Positions 41,726 to 49,760 of a stretch of 64,000 nt of DNA are shown here, in pieces; the first letter of the stretch is position 1; every line of letters begins with the position of its first letter. The notes beneath the pieces were generated by a model. That model made no database searches, had not been told where the DNA came from, and saw only the letters and a program-made list of their open reading frames with translations. The stretch covers positions 1-64,000 of the forward strand of contig JACPPJ010000029.1 in assembly GCA_016191085.1 (NCBI GenBank). The letters run 5' to 3'. The position numbers were made by a program, and so were the translations under genes. Source of the stretch: Acidobacteriota bacterium (GTDB taxonomy: Bacteria > Acidobacteriota > Terriglobia > 2-12-FULL-54-10).

Positions 41726-43183
41726 ATGGCGGCCTTAACGATCGCGGCAACTGCGGTGTTCCTGCGATTGACTGCCTTAGGGCGTCAGCCGCTCTGGCTC
41801 GATGAGGCGACCGACGCCGCGTTCGCGCAACGTTCGTTACACGACTGCATCTTCGCAGAGATTGTTCACCCACCGCTCTATCGCACTTTGCTGCACTTCA
41901 TGGTGGTCTCTTTCGGCGACTCGGCATTTGTGCTTCGTCTATTGCCGGCGCTATTCGGTATTCTAGCGGTTGCGGCTGCCATACCGCTGGCTCGCCGCCT
42001 GTTGCCGCAGGCGGCGCTCTCATTCGGCATCCTTACAGCCACATCTCCGTTTCTCATTTTCTATTCGCAGGAGAACCGAAATTATTCATTGTTCGTGCTG
42101 CTGACGTTGCTCGGCACTTGGATATACCTGCGCTTCAGGGAGACGGGCAAGGCATTATGGTTGTACGCGTTCATCTCCGCGCTGCTGATGTACACGCATT
42201 ACCTGGCCATCTTTGTCTTGGTAGCTCACGAGTGGATTTACTGGCGTTTTTCGAGGCGGAACGCCGCTTCATGGGTGGCGGCGCGGCTTGCCGTTGCGGC
42301 GGCTTTCGCGCCGTGGTGCTGGTGGGTGGCAACGCACTACTGGTCTGAGTCGCGACTTTTCGTTCCCCCCGTTTTGCTAGTGCCGTTAGCCGTGCTCCGC
42401 TTTTTCCTGGGTTATGGTATCGCCGCTGCCGATGCTGCACGGCAGGCGCAGAGCATTTCTGTCAACGTGCTGCAGGAAGCGCCAGTGGTGCTGCCGTCGC
42501 TGGCTTTATTCGTTTGGCTGGTTTATAGGGGCATCCGCAGTATCACGACTCGGGAGACGCGTGAACTGCTCGCCGCTGTGATCTTGTTTCCATGGACCGC
42601 GCTGGTGTTGCTGGCGCCATGGGTGCAGTTGACTCACGACCGTTATCTCGTATTTCAGGCGCCGTTTCTACTGCTCCTGGTGGCCGCCAGCTTCTGCTCG
42701 CTGACAAAACGTGGCCGTATGGGGGCCGCTGGCTCACTTGGAATTGTTATAGCATTCTCGCTTGCAGCATATTATGCAGCTCCGGCCATCGTGTTTGGCT
42801 ATCAATTCCGGTACGCGAAGGAAAACTGGGCAGAAGCAGCTCGTTTCATCCGGCAGCAGCAAGCGGACGCTGTGGTCGTCGCGCCGGGATATCTTCGTCT
42901 GCCACTCGACCGATATTCGCTCGGCTCCGCTGATGAGATACCGCTCACGGCTGCTGGATCGCTCCCCGATCTTCAGGGCTACCGGCGCGTGGCCCTCGTC
43001 ATATCTCGCGCTGCCCGCGAGGAGCTCCTTGCGACGTATCTCGCAAGCTCATATCGCCTGGTCGCCCGAGCAGAATTCACCCCGCAGAATGCTATTCGAG
43101 TTTTGATTTATGAACGCGCTGCCAGTGGACCAGTACTCGTGGCAGACGTGCCTGCACCTGCAGGAACCAAACAAAGGAGGTAA
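41726..43183 (+). CDS. GT39/ArnT-like membrane glycosyltransferase
   Basis: 485 residues and about 11 hydrophobic segments. The first extracytoplasmic loop has the acidic catalytic-type motif LGRQPLWLDEATDAAFA followed by HPPLYRTLLHFMV, both typical of the GT-C PMT_2 group. SPFLIFYSQENRNYSL in a later loop is also characteristic. A soluble C-terminal domain begins near residue 355 (YAKENWAEAARFIRQQQADAVVVAP). It transfers a sugar from a polyprenyl-phosphate donor to an unknown acceptor at the periplasmic face. The start is uncertain: GTG at 41636 or ATG at 41726, because the frame overlaps the RRM gene. The synthase at 4.8 kb could supply its donor. Confidence 0.8.
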   Translation: MAALTIAATAVFLRLTALGRQPLWLDEATDAAFAQRSLHDCIFAEIVHPPLYRTLLHFMVVSFGDSAFVLRLLPALFGILAVAAAIPLARRLLPQAALSFGILTATSPFLIFYSQENRNYSLFVLLTLLGTWIYLRFRETGKALWLYAFISALLMYTHYLAIFVLVAHEWIYWRFSRRNAASWVAARLAVAAAFAPWCWWVATHYWSESRLFVPPVLLVPLAVLRFFLGYGIAAADAARQAQSISVNVLQEAPVVLPSLALFVWLVYRGIRSITTRETRELLAAVILFPWTALVLLAPWVQLTHDRYLVFQAPFLLLLVAASFCSLTKRGRMGAAGSLGIVIAFSLAAYYAAPAIVFGYQFRYAKENWAEAARFIRQQQADAVVVAPGYLRLPLDRYSLGSADEIPLTAAGSLPDLQGYRRVALVISRAAREELLATYLASSYRLVARAEFTPQNAIRVLIYERAASGPVLVADVPAPAGTKQRR

Positions 43184-43228
43184 CGAGAACGAGTTTTTGG
43201 GCTCGCCACTTGTCACTTGCCACTGTAC

Positions 43229-44299
43229 TTACGCTTCTTTTCGAATGGCGATTTCGACGTTGGTGCTGGGGATGGTTCCGAAGAGGCGGTCGGAAACGCG
43301 AAACATCTGGGCAATACAAAACTTGACGGCGTGGAAGCTCGGACCGGTTGCGGCCAGCCAGTAGGCGGCACGGTCCCTGATCTTGCCCAACCTGGGCTGC
43401 AAGAGCGTGGCCTTGCCGCCTTTGAGGCAGAAGCTGCGGATAATCTCGCGCTCGGTCGCGCCGCGTATGCCGGCGCGCAGCAATTCCTCCCAATTCGGTG
43501 ACCGGTTGATATGCGGGTGGATGCGCGCGTAGCGTCGTGCGAGCATGTGCGCGAGCCGGTCCGGCAGATAATTAATAAACCACAGCCCCGTGCTGTGATG
43601 CTCATACGGAAAGTAGCGGTACGGCGTTTGATTAACGAACAGCACAGCGCCGGGTTTCATCACAGACCACAACAGCGGCATCAAGAGCTTCCGCTCCTCC
43701 GGCAACAAATGCTCGTAAACAGCATTTAGCGTGACGAAGTCGAATGGGCCTATATCGGGCGGAATACTATCACCCGACGGTGAAACCATAAACCGCGTAT
43801 TACGAACACCCAATACTTCGGCGGTCTTGTTCGCGGCCTCGATCCTGTCCAGGCTCAAATCCACCCCTATTATCTCGCTATAGGGCAGGATGGATGCGAG
43901 CGCGAAGGTGGAGGCTCCCGAGCCGCAACCGAAATCGAGTATTCTCTTGCCCCGGAACTCGGCGGGCCGGAAATACGAGAACAACTGCCGCTGCAGCACT
44001 CGCTTTTGCTCAGGATCTTCCTGGCGTACAATGTAGGCGCACAACGAACCGAACGGGTACTTGGTTACAAGAAAATCAACCAACTCCAGCGGCAATGCCG
44101 TCTCGCAGGTAGCGAGCTCGGTACCGATTCGCGGATCATGCGGGTGCAAAGTGATTCGTAAGCGACCGTATGTGCCTGGACGGATTTCGACTACGCCATC
44201 GTCCGTCGAACGTGTGAGCACGGTTGGACGTCTCTGGGGCCAATTTGCTGCCGAAGCAGTCGCCATGACGTAATGTCCGCTTTCCGGCAAAGGATGCAC
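43229..44299 (-). CDS. Class I SAM-dependent methyltransferase
   Basis: 356 residues from a GTG, or 345 from the ATG at 44266. The SAM domain (about 115-260) shows motif I ILDFGCGSGASTFALA, the acidic IIGVDLS, FDFVTLNAVYEHLLPEERK and the post-III MKPGAVLFVNQTPY. N-terminal residues 35-110 form an extra domain containing a beta-strand DGVVEIRPGTYGRLRITLHP. The C-terminal segment is long and basic. It converges with the glycosyltransferase gene with a 45-bp gap; a surface-glycan or lipid substrate is a guess from context. Confidence 0.8.
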   Translation of the reverse strand: MHPLPESGHYVMATASAANWPQRRPTVLTRSTDDGVVEIRPGTYGRLRITLHPHDPRIGTELATCETALPLELVDFLVTKYPFGSLCAYIVRQEDPEQKRVLQRQLFSYFRPAEFRGKRILDFGCGSGASTFALASILPYSEIIGVDLSLDRIEAANKTAEVLGVRNTRFMVSPSGDSIPPDIGPFDFVTLNAVYEHLLPEERKLLMPLLWSVMKPGAVLFVNQTPYRYFPYEHHSTGLWFINYLPDRLAHMLARRYARIHPHINRSPNWEELLRAGIRGATEREIIRSFCLKGGKATLLQPRLGKIRDRAAYWLAATGPSFHAVKFCIAQMFRVSDRLFGTIPSTNVEIAIRKEA

Positions 44300-44390
44300 A
44301 CAGCCAAACTGGGACTTTTGATTAGACTAGTCGGCTGGAGCAGATCGGTTCTTGAAAGTTTAGGAAAAATTGAGGCGCTTTGGGGCGTGC

Positions 44391-44614
44391 TCACGCAGCG
44401 CGCTTTGCTTGTAAAGCTTTCCCCAGAACCCGGAGATCGTCGATGAAACGGGCCATCTCGGCGTGGCGCGTGTCATCATCTGGAGCGCGAAGGATCGCCG
44501 AAGCGTGCACGGTTGCCATTACCTTCGGCGCAGGGGGGACGGCACGAACTTGCCGCGCTCGGTACTTACCCGGAATTGCCTACCCAGCAACGCCTGCGTC
44601 GCCGTTGCCCCTTC
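44391..44614 (-). pseudogene. Remnant of a UdgX/family-4-type uracil-DNA glycosylase (C-terminus, frameshifted)
   Basis: Reading the reverse strand, codons for ATATQALLGRQFRVSTERGK lead to FVPSPL. After a one-base shift at the six-base G/C run (44533-44538), the frame continues as APKVMATVHASAILRAP and then ARFIDDLRVLGKAL to a TGA at 44391-44393. The motif VMATVHASAILRAP is the conserved C-terminal active-site region of family 4/UdgX uracil-DNA glycosylases, where the histidine acts in catalysis. Only about 75 codons remain; the N-terminal iron-sulfur and Walker-like motifs are missing. It is therefore a decayed fragment. Confidence 0.75.
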
Positions 44615-44637
44615 TGATTAGAATGGGATCACTGCTC

Positions 44638-44668
44638 AAAAAGGTTCAGAGTCTTCCAACTCTGAACC
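44638..44668 (-). terminator. Rho-independent terminator downstream of the CotH-like gene
   Basis: On the reverse strand, GGTTCAGAG and CTCTGAACC form a perfect 9-bp stem with an 8-base loop, followed immediately by TTTTT. It is 147 bp past the stop of the CotH-like gene and in the correct orientation. It separates that gene from the uracil-glycosylase remnant. The remaining part of the 44300-44814 gap shows nothing else. Confidence 0.85.
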
Positions 44669-44814
44669 CCGAGAGCTATGGCTAAGAGTGAATCACCGCG
44701 CCGGATGGTGACGCTGCCAGATGGATGCCCCGATAAAACTGCGTCAATGGAGTGTAGATTCGCCCGCTCTTACATGACCGAGTCTCCGCGCGGGTGTTCT
44801 GCAAGTAATCGGCG

Positions 44815-46794
44815 TTATTGAACAGCCATCGTGACGGTGTTGGAGGTTGCGCCGCCGAGGGTGATTACCACTGGGACTGCGTCCCCCGGCGGCGCATTTT
44901 CCGGCACCTGGACGTCCAGTACGTACAGACCCGCAGATTCAGGGGCGAGGCCGGAAAACGTCACCGCCGCGGATACTCCTCCGATGGTGACGGCTGGCGT
45001 TGTCGTTGAAGTGCACAGGCCGGCCGGTGGCGTTTCCCCGCTCGGCGGCTGGCTCGTTACGGGTCCCAACCCTGTCGAGTAGATGAAAATAGATTCGCCG
45101 CGGCGTGCAGGGCGCGCCGCAATTCCCGTAGCGGTTGGGCTGGGTGCAGCAAACTCACCGGTTCCTGCAATCAGGATGGCGCCTTGATTACCTTTGAGGG
45201 AAAACAGACCGGGACTCATCGGCATCAAATTGACCCTCTGGGCAGCGGTTGACACTCCGTCTACCGTCAGAACTAGTGAAACCTCTGCCTGTCCGGAGAA
45301 TTCCCAAGGGACCTGGAAGTTGACTTGCGAAGGAGAGATGGAGAGCAGCGGCACCGGCATGCCATTGACTCGCACAACAGTCTTGTCAATCATCTTCGGC
45401 AGCGGAAGCTCGGTAGCCGTCACACTGGTATACGCGAGATGCCTGCCGAAGATGGACCCGATGCTACCGGCCGTCAGCGCTGGCGTGTAACTGGCCGAAT
45501 TGACCACCCCGCCACTTGCAACGACAGGGGCCGGTAAAGGCCCGACATGGGCTATCACGTATTCCTTGCGCCCGTGCACAAATTCGCGAACTGCATTGAC
45601 CGCCTCTTCGAACGCCGCATTATCTACCGGTTTTACAGGATCTTCGACCGCCGCCTGGTAGATCAGCGCGTAAAAGCGATTCAATTCCTCGTCGAGCCAT
45701 CCGCCGGACCCGCCAGCCTCCAGCGCTACCATTCGTGCGGCATCCTGATATGCAGCCGTAATCTCCGGGTACTCACAAATTCGGCGCGTGAGTACGTTTG
45801 TATCCACGCCAAACCAGAGCGATTGCTGCGAATCATAGAACGTATCGTCCAGGTCCCACGGAATGAACTCAAACCGCTCAGTGCCCGCGAAGCGGTAGAG
45901 GTAGAAATTGTTCATTCCGGCTGAGCCCAGCAGGAAGTCGAAATTCGCAGGGAATTGTTCGACCGCGAGATACCTCAGGAACCGATTCAAATCAAGGAAC
46001 TGGGAAATCTGGGCGATGAAGGCGTCATTGGATGCCAGGTTCATCGTCCGGATCATATTGATCAGGGCTGCGGGATCCGTGTCGGCCGGGCACGATTTGG
46101 GTTCGAATCGATCTGGGGCATATTGTCCAGGGTCATCGCCGAGATATTCGAAATGGTATTCGTCAACGAGATTGTAGTTATATAGGCAGCCATTGTGCTC
46201 TCCGAAAACACGATCGAGAAAACTGTTGTCAATTTCCTCGACGATCCAGTAAAGGCCCGAATATTCCTCGTTCACGTAGAGTCTTGCGTAGGACTCGCGT
46301 GGCGCGGGCAGATCCATGCGCCGGAAAAAATCCATGCCGAGGATTTCCCGCAGAAACGAAGGATCGTTGATGGCATTCTTCAGCCGCAAGTTTGACAAGC
46401 CCAGAAATTGCTGTCCCTTTACGTATTGGTCGAATTTCAACCCCAAATACGGTTTGGTTCCGCTGCGGCTTCCGGTACCTCGGTGACGAATACCGATATT
46501 CTTGATGTCGGTTCCGCGCCAACTCAAGTCGCCAGCAATATAGTCGTTCGACCAGTAGTTTTCTTTGAATTGGGCCCAATCGTCTGGACGGACCGTTAGC
46601 CGGATATCCTGCAGCACCCAATTATCAAACAAGTCATTCTGTGTTTGCGCTGCCGCCGAACTGACCAGCGCAAGGACGAAGCTCACCCATAACAGTGCTC
46701 TAGTGAAGGCAAAGCAAAATGCATTTTCAACAGGTGTTCGCCTGTTCGACTGGGTAGTTGAAAGTCCGGCGGGGTTCGATTTTGCTGTTCGCAT
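44815..46794 (-). CDS. CotH-kinase-family secreted protein with TIGR03437-type C-terminal domain
   Basis: 659 residues from the ATG at 46794, which has AAGGAGGGG upstream; the frame further up is unlikely. The signal peptide ends near ALVSSAAAQ (about residue 50). Residues about 60-420 match CotH kinases: IRHRGTGSRSGTKPYLGLKF, LRLKNAINDPSFLREILG, YARLYVNEEYSGLYWIVEEID and the metal-binding FIPWDLDDTF. Residues about 430-659 are the acidobacterial TIGR03437-type domain: VVNSASYTPALTAGSIGSIFG, SPSQVNFQVPWEFSG and IFIYSTGLGPVT. In Bacillus CotH phosphorylates spore-coat proteins; here the enzyme is exported and its substrates are unknown. The C-terminal domain is lineage-restricted and probably holds the protein at the surface. 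Confidence 0.9.
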   Translation of the reverse strand: MRTAKSNPAGLSTTQSNRRTPVENAFCFAFTRALLWVSFVLALVSSAAAQTQNDLFDNWVLQDIRLTVRPDDWAQFKENYWSNDYIAGDLSWRGTDIKNIGIRHRGTGSRSGTKPYLGLKFDQYVKGQQFLGLSNLRLKNAINDPSFLREILGMDFFRRMDLPAPRESYARLYVNEEYSGLYWIVEEIDNSFLDRVFGEHNGCLYNYNLVDEYHFEYLGDDPGQYAPDRFEPKSCPADTDPAALINMIRTMNLASNDAFIAQISQFLDLNRFLRYLAVEQFPANFDFLLGSAGMNNFYLYRFAGTERFEFIPWDLDDTFYDSQQSLWFGVDTNVLTRRICEYPEITAAYQDAARMVALEAGGSGGWLDEELNRFYALIYQAAVEDPVKPVDNAAFEEAVNAVREFVHGRKEYVIAHVGPLPAPVVASGGVVNSASYTPALTAGSIGSIFGRHLAYTSVTATELPLPKMIDKTVVRVNGMPVPLLSISPSQVNFQVPWEFSGQAEVSLVLTVDGVSTAAQRVNLMPMSPGLFSLKGNQGAILIAGTGEFAAPSPTATGIAARPARRGESIFIYSTGLGPVTSQPPSGETPPAGLCTSTTTPAVTIGGVSAAVTFSGLAPESAGLYVLDVQVPENAPPGDAVPVVITLGGATSNTVTMAVQ

Positions 46795-46910
46795 GATCCC
46801 CTCCTTAGGCTTTGTGTCAAACATAGCGGGATGGCACAGCAAAACGCTGTGAGGCTGGTCACGCGGGCACGTGATTGCCATCACATCGTTTCCGGCAATG
46901 GTCAACTTTC

Positions 46911-46939
46911 TTGACACCACTTAACCCGAACGGTACATT
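46911..46939 (+). promoter_or_regulatory. Sigma-70-type promoter of the imuA-imuB cassette
   Basis: TTGACA (46911-46916), a 17-bp spacer and TACATT (46934-46939) fit the consensus well and would start transcription near 46946, 28 bp before the imuA ATG. The surrounding TTAAC...GTTAA half-sites (46921-46925 and 46944-46948) could be an operator, but I cannot identify a LexA box with confidence. Confidence 0.6.
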
Positions 46940-46973
46940 AGTAGTTAACACGAATAAAAGGCGAACAACTGCC

Positions 46974-47702
46974 ATGCCTGCCAACTCAGCAAAACTAGGC
47001 CTTGCAGCAGCTATTGAAGCCAAGCTCGGCAGCAGTGTTTTTTCGGCCCGGGAGAAACCCGAACCTGAAACCATTCCTATCGGTATACGCGAGATTGATG
47101 CCGAATGCGGAGGAATTCCGCGCGGCGTAATCACGGAGATAACTGGACCAGCATCGTCCGGCCGGACGACGCTGCTGCATTCGATTCTCGCTGGCATGAC
47201 GGCACAAGGAGAAGCTTGCGCCTTGGTTGATGCAAGCGATGCGTTTGATCCAGCATCAGCCGCGGCGGCGGGCGTCGCTCTGCAGCAACTGCTCTGGGTG
47301 CGCTGTGGCACGCACAAAAATAACGCCTTGCGGGTTACGGACGTGCTGCTCCAAAACGGCGGCTGGGGAATGATTGTCCTGGATCTGGGCGATATTGACT
47401 CCAAGGACGCCAGACGCATTCCGCTGCACACTGGGCACCGTTTTCGTCTGGCAATCGAAAACAAACCCACCGTCTTCCTGGTGATCGGGCAAGAACCGTA
47501 TGCAGCATCATGCTCAGCAATGGTTCTCGAAACACACGCGCCCGCGCCCAGTGGCAAGGACGCCTGTTTCGCGGCGCCGTTTTCCAGGCCCACAGGCGCA
47601 AACCCGCCGGCCGCATCACGGCATTTCAGAGCCGCGATGGAACATCCCGGCGTGCCGTGGACCGTAAGGGAGCGGTTGCGAGCTAGGGAAATCAGAATCT
47701 GA
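46974..47702 (+). CDS. imuA: ImuA, RecA-like partner of the ImuB/DnaE2 mutasome
   Basis: 242 residues. A RecA-fold core has the P-loop-like GPASSGRTTLLHS (58-70), where the lysine of a classical Walker A is arginine, as in many ImuA/SulA-like proteins. Further RecA-like strands are ACALVDASDAFDPASAAAAG (residues about 83-102) and IVLDLGDIDS. The lead segment IPIGIREIDAECGGIPRGVITEI matches the RecA-like lead-in. In alpha- and actinobacterial studies ImuA-type proteins help ImuB and DnaE2 carry out damage-induced mutagenesis. The gene is followed after 11 bp by imuB. It contains none of the repeats that fill imuB and dnaE2. Confidence 0.85.
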   Translation: MPANSAKLGLAAAIEAKLGSSVFSAREKPEPETIPIGIREIDAECGGIPRGVITEITGPASSGRTTLLHSILAGMTAQGEACALVDASDAFDPASAAAAGVALQQLLWVRCGTHKNNALRVTDVLLQNGGWGMIVLDLGDIDSKDARRIPLHTGHRFRLAIENKPTVFLVIGQEPYAASCSAMVLETHAPAPSGKDACFAAPFSRPTGANPPAASRHFRAAMEHPGVPWTVRERLRAREIRI

Positions 47703-47713
47703 TCGAGGCATTT

Positions 47714-49426
47714 ATGTTTGCCTGCATCGCGATTGTGCAACAACAACGTCCACAGATTTCACAGCTGTCGCAGATGTCTAATATTTCTGCAGAACCTGCG
47801 CCATCTGCGGATCACTTAATCAATCTGGCTTTCTGCTTCTCACCGCGAGTTGAGCCGATTTCATCCGACAGCATACTTTTAGACATTGACGGGCTCGAAC
47901 GCCTCTTCGGCCCTCCTCGTGAACTAGCGCAAAAAATAATGCGTCGCGCCGGTGAATTAAATCTGCAAGTAAACATCGCAATCGCGGCGAACACAGGGAC
48001 GGCAATTTATGCCGCACGCGGTTTGCCTGGAACAATTGTGATCCCCCCAGGTAACGAGCGCAAAACGCTGTCTACGCTGCCGCTCGATCTGCTCCCCGCA
48101 TCAAGCGATGTGCAAGACACATGGAAGCTCTGGGGGCTGAAATCGTTTGGCGATCTTGCCGCGCTGCCCGAAACGGGTGTCGCCGAGCGATTGGGACCGG
48201 AAGGAGCGCGGCTGCATCGAATCGCACGCGGCACCGAGTCGCGCCCATTGATACCGTTTATTCCCGCAATTGATTTCTATGCCTCACGGGAACTGGAGCA
48301 TCCGGTCGAGCTGCTCGATCCGCTGTCATTTATATTGGCAAGCCTTTTGAATCAACTCTGCGCGAGTCTGGAGGCGCGCGCCCTGGCCATCAGTGAGCTT
48401 CACGTTGAATTCAAGCTCGAGAACGCGCCCGTAGACGCGTCGGGCAATCCGCAGATTGCGCAGATTTCGCAGAAATCTGTGAAATCTGCGGATTGCAAAT
48501 GCGAGCGTCGCCTGAGTTTCCCCGTTCCATTGCGCGACAGCACGGCACTTTTGAAGCTCTTGCGCCTGGATTTGGAGTCGCATCCACCGCAGGCACCCAT
48601 TATTGCCGTCTCGTTACGCGCGACGCCGGCGAAGCCGCGCGTCACGCAGAACAGTTTGTTTATTCCGCCTGCGCCTGAACCGCAAAAGCTGGAGCTGACG
48701 TTAGCGCGAATTACCAAGCTTGTTGGCCAAGGCAACGCCGGTTCGCCCATGCTTATAGATACTCATCGTCCAGGAGCTTTTGAGATGCGCCCCTTCCGCA
48801 TACAACAACCACATTGGAGGTACAAAACGTCGCAGGTTCGGAAGGGCACGACTTCAGTCGTGCCGAATGCCGCAAACCACGCAGGGGCTTCAGCCCCTGA
48901 GGTGCCCTCAGCGGCTAAAGCCGATCTCAGTGGCCAATCATATGGCATGGCTAAAGCCATACCCTTACAGAAAAGCCGTGGGCTTGCCGGTGCGGAACGC
49001 AAAAGCCAACGACGAAAAAAACGTTCGTCGTGGCTACCCAGTTCTCCGCCTGTGTCTTTTCGCGTTTTCCGTCCGCCGCTTGGCGCTGATGTACAATGCG
49101 ATCACGATCAACCTGCCTATATCCAGGCACGAGGCATTCGGGGGAAAGTGGTGTCCTGCGCAGGACCGTGGCGAACTTCCGGCGATTGGTGGATGTCCGA
49201 TCCATGGCAACGCGACGAATGGGACGTGGAAATCGCGCCGCTATCGCGGAAAGTCAGAGCCGCGACCGACGGCACGCCGGGCCAAGCCCTAAGCGAGCGG
49301 CTGCGTCCACGATCCGCCAAGCCACATGTGGTAACACCACGGGCTGCTCAACCACCTACTGCGCTCTACCGAATCTATCGCGACCTCAAAAGCGGAGTTT
49401 GGTATGTCGAGGGGAGCTATGACTGA
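47714..49426 (+). CDS. imuB: ImuB, Y-family polymerase-like mutasome hub (with repeat-encoded insertions and a short N-terminus)
   Basis: 570 residues. The ImuB body is recognisable. From residue 42 it reads FSPRVEPISSDSILLDIDG and LERLFG; later come ALPETGVAERLGPEGARLHRIARG, PVELLDPLSFILASLLNQLCA, and C-terminal GPWRTSGDWWMSDPWQRDEWD. After the start MFACI, however, the usual N-terminal palm segment (normally some 80 residues before SPRVE) is cut to about 36, mostly repeat-encoded (13-33). Further repeat-derived insertions lie at about 245-261, 376-419 and 421-442. ImuB proteins lack catalytic residues and serve as a hub that binds the clamp, ImuA and DnaE2, so loss of palm sequence may be tolerated. 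The frame is fully open. The gene could be functional or in early decay. Confidence 0.82.
   Translation: MFACIAIVQQQRPQISQLSQMSNISAEPAPSADHLINLAFCFSPRVEPISSDSILLDIDGLERLFGPPRELAQKIMRRAGELNLQVNIAIAANTGTAIYAARGLPGTIVIPPGNERKTLSTLPLDLLPASSDVQDTWKLWGLKSFGDLAALPETGVAERLGPEGARLHRIARGTESRPLIPFIPAIDFYASRELEHPVELLDPLSFILASLLNQLCASLEARALAISELHVEFKLENAPVDASGNPQIAQISQKSVKSADCKCERRLSFPVPLRDSTALLKLLRLDLESHPPQAPIIAVSLRATPAKPRVTQNSLFIPPAPEPQKLELTLARITKLVGQGNAGSPMLIDTHRPGAFEMRPFRIQQPHWRYKTSQVRKGTTSVVPNAANHAGASAPEVPSAAKADLSGQSYGMAKAIPLQKSRGLAGAERKSQRRKKRSSWLPSSPPVSFRVFRPPLGADVQCDHDQPAYIQARGIRGKVVSCAGPWRTSGDWWMSDPWQRDEWDVEIAPLSRKVRAATDGTPGQALSERLRPRSAKPHVVTPRAAQPPTALYRIYRDLKSGVWYVEGSYD
47750..47813 (+). repeat. 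ATCTGCG-type repeat inside imuB (N-terminal)
   Basis: A string of CAGATTTCACAGCTGTCGCA, then AATATTTCTGCAG and CATCTGCGGAT, encodes PQISQLSQMSNISAEPAPSA. It has the composition and order of the repeat at 48446-48494 and sits exactly where conserved ImuB sequence is missing. Confidence 0.65.
48446..48494 (+). repeat. ATCTGCG-type palindromic repeat inside imuB
   Basis: 49 bp with perfect 12-bp ends AATCCGCAGATT and AATCTGCGGATT, in frame, encoding NPQIAQISQKSVKSAD. It lies in a variable loop between conserved ImuB segments. Confidence 0.75.
48840..48968 (+). repeat. Four-palindrome element inside imuB
   Basis: 129 bp in frame, encoding about 43 residues. Palindromes in order are GGCACGACT-TC-AGTCGTGCC, GGGGCTTCAGCCCC, CAGCGGCTAAAGCCG and GGCATGGCTAAAGCCATACC. 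The left flank GGAAGGGCACGAC is shared with the element at 11597. It separates the block GAFEMRPF from the C-terminal conserved part. Confidence 0.85.
48975..49039 (+). repeat. Partial CCACGACGAA double-hairpin repeat inside imuB
   Basis: In frame directly after the four-palindrome element. It contains CCGTGGGCTTGCCGG, then CAAAAGCC and the hairpin ACGACGAA...TTCGTCGTGGCTACC, matching the 3' half of the copies at 19993 and 53212. It encodes about 22 residues including KSQRRKKRSSWLP. Confidence 0.7.
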
Positions 49427-49466
49427 GGCGATTGACAAGCCTGTTCATCTACCACATTCTGACGCA

Positions 49467-49760
49467 TTACAAGAGTTCCGGTTCCTCTCGCGCGGTGTGC
49501 CAGAAATGAAGGATTTCGACGATTTGCCTCTTTTCATCGATCCGGTAGTAAATGCGGACGGGAGTATGAAGAAGTTTACGAACCCTTTCCCGGTGTTTCA
49601 CGGGTTCGCCAATATGTGGAAAGGTAGCTAACAGTTCGGTGTAGTTCAGAAGATCGTTACCAAAGCGGGCGGCAGCCTCGGGGTCATCGGCACGGATGTA
49701 ATCGAGGATGGCTTCGAGGTCGTTTAACGAGTCTTCGGTGAAGAGGATTTTGAAAGCCAC
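49467..49760 (-). CDS. RelE/ParE-family toxin
   Basis: 97 residues with the ParE-toxin fold: MAFKILFTEDSLNDLEAILDYIRADDPEAA, then LLATFPHIGEPV, RKLLHTPVRIYYRIDEKRQIVEILHFWH and the final REEP. ParE toxins poison DNA gyrase, RelE types cut mRNA on the ribosome; the sequence is closer to ParE. Its start overlaps the upstream antitoxin-like gene by 37 bp. It is on the opposite strand between imuB and dnaE2, where it interrupts the cassette. Confidence 0.88.
   Translation of the reverse strand: MAFKILFTEDSLNDLEAILDYIRADDPEAAARFGNDLLNYTELLATFPHIGEPVKHRERVRKLLHTPVRIYYRIDEKRQIVEILHFWHTAREEPELL

Noticed and set aside
44380-44685. 101-residue forward frame in the gap before the CotH-like gene
   Set aside because: The reverse strand carries the uracil-DNA-glycosylase remnant and a terminator, which explains the sequence; the forward translation has no family features.
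46085-46110. T-arm-like GGGTTCGAATCGA
   Set aside because: Lies within conserved CotH coding sequence and has no surrounding tRNA structure.
49404-49631. 75-residue forward frame antisense to the toxin gene
   Set aside because: It overlaps the well-supported ParE-like toxin on the other strand and the end of imuB, and its sequence resembles no protein family.
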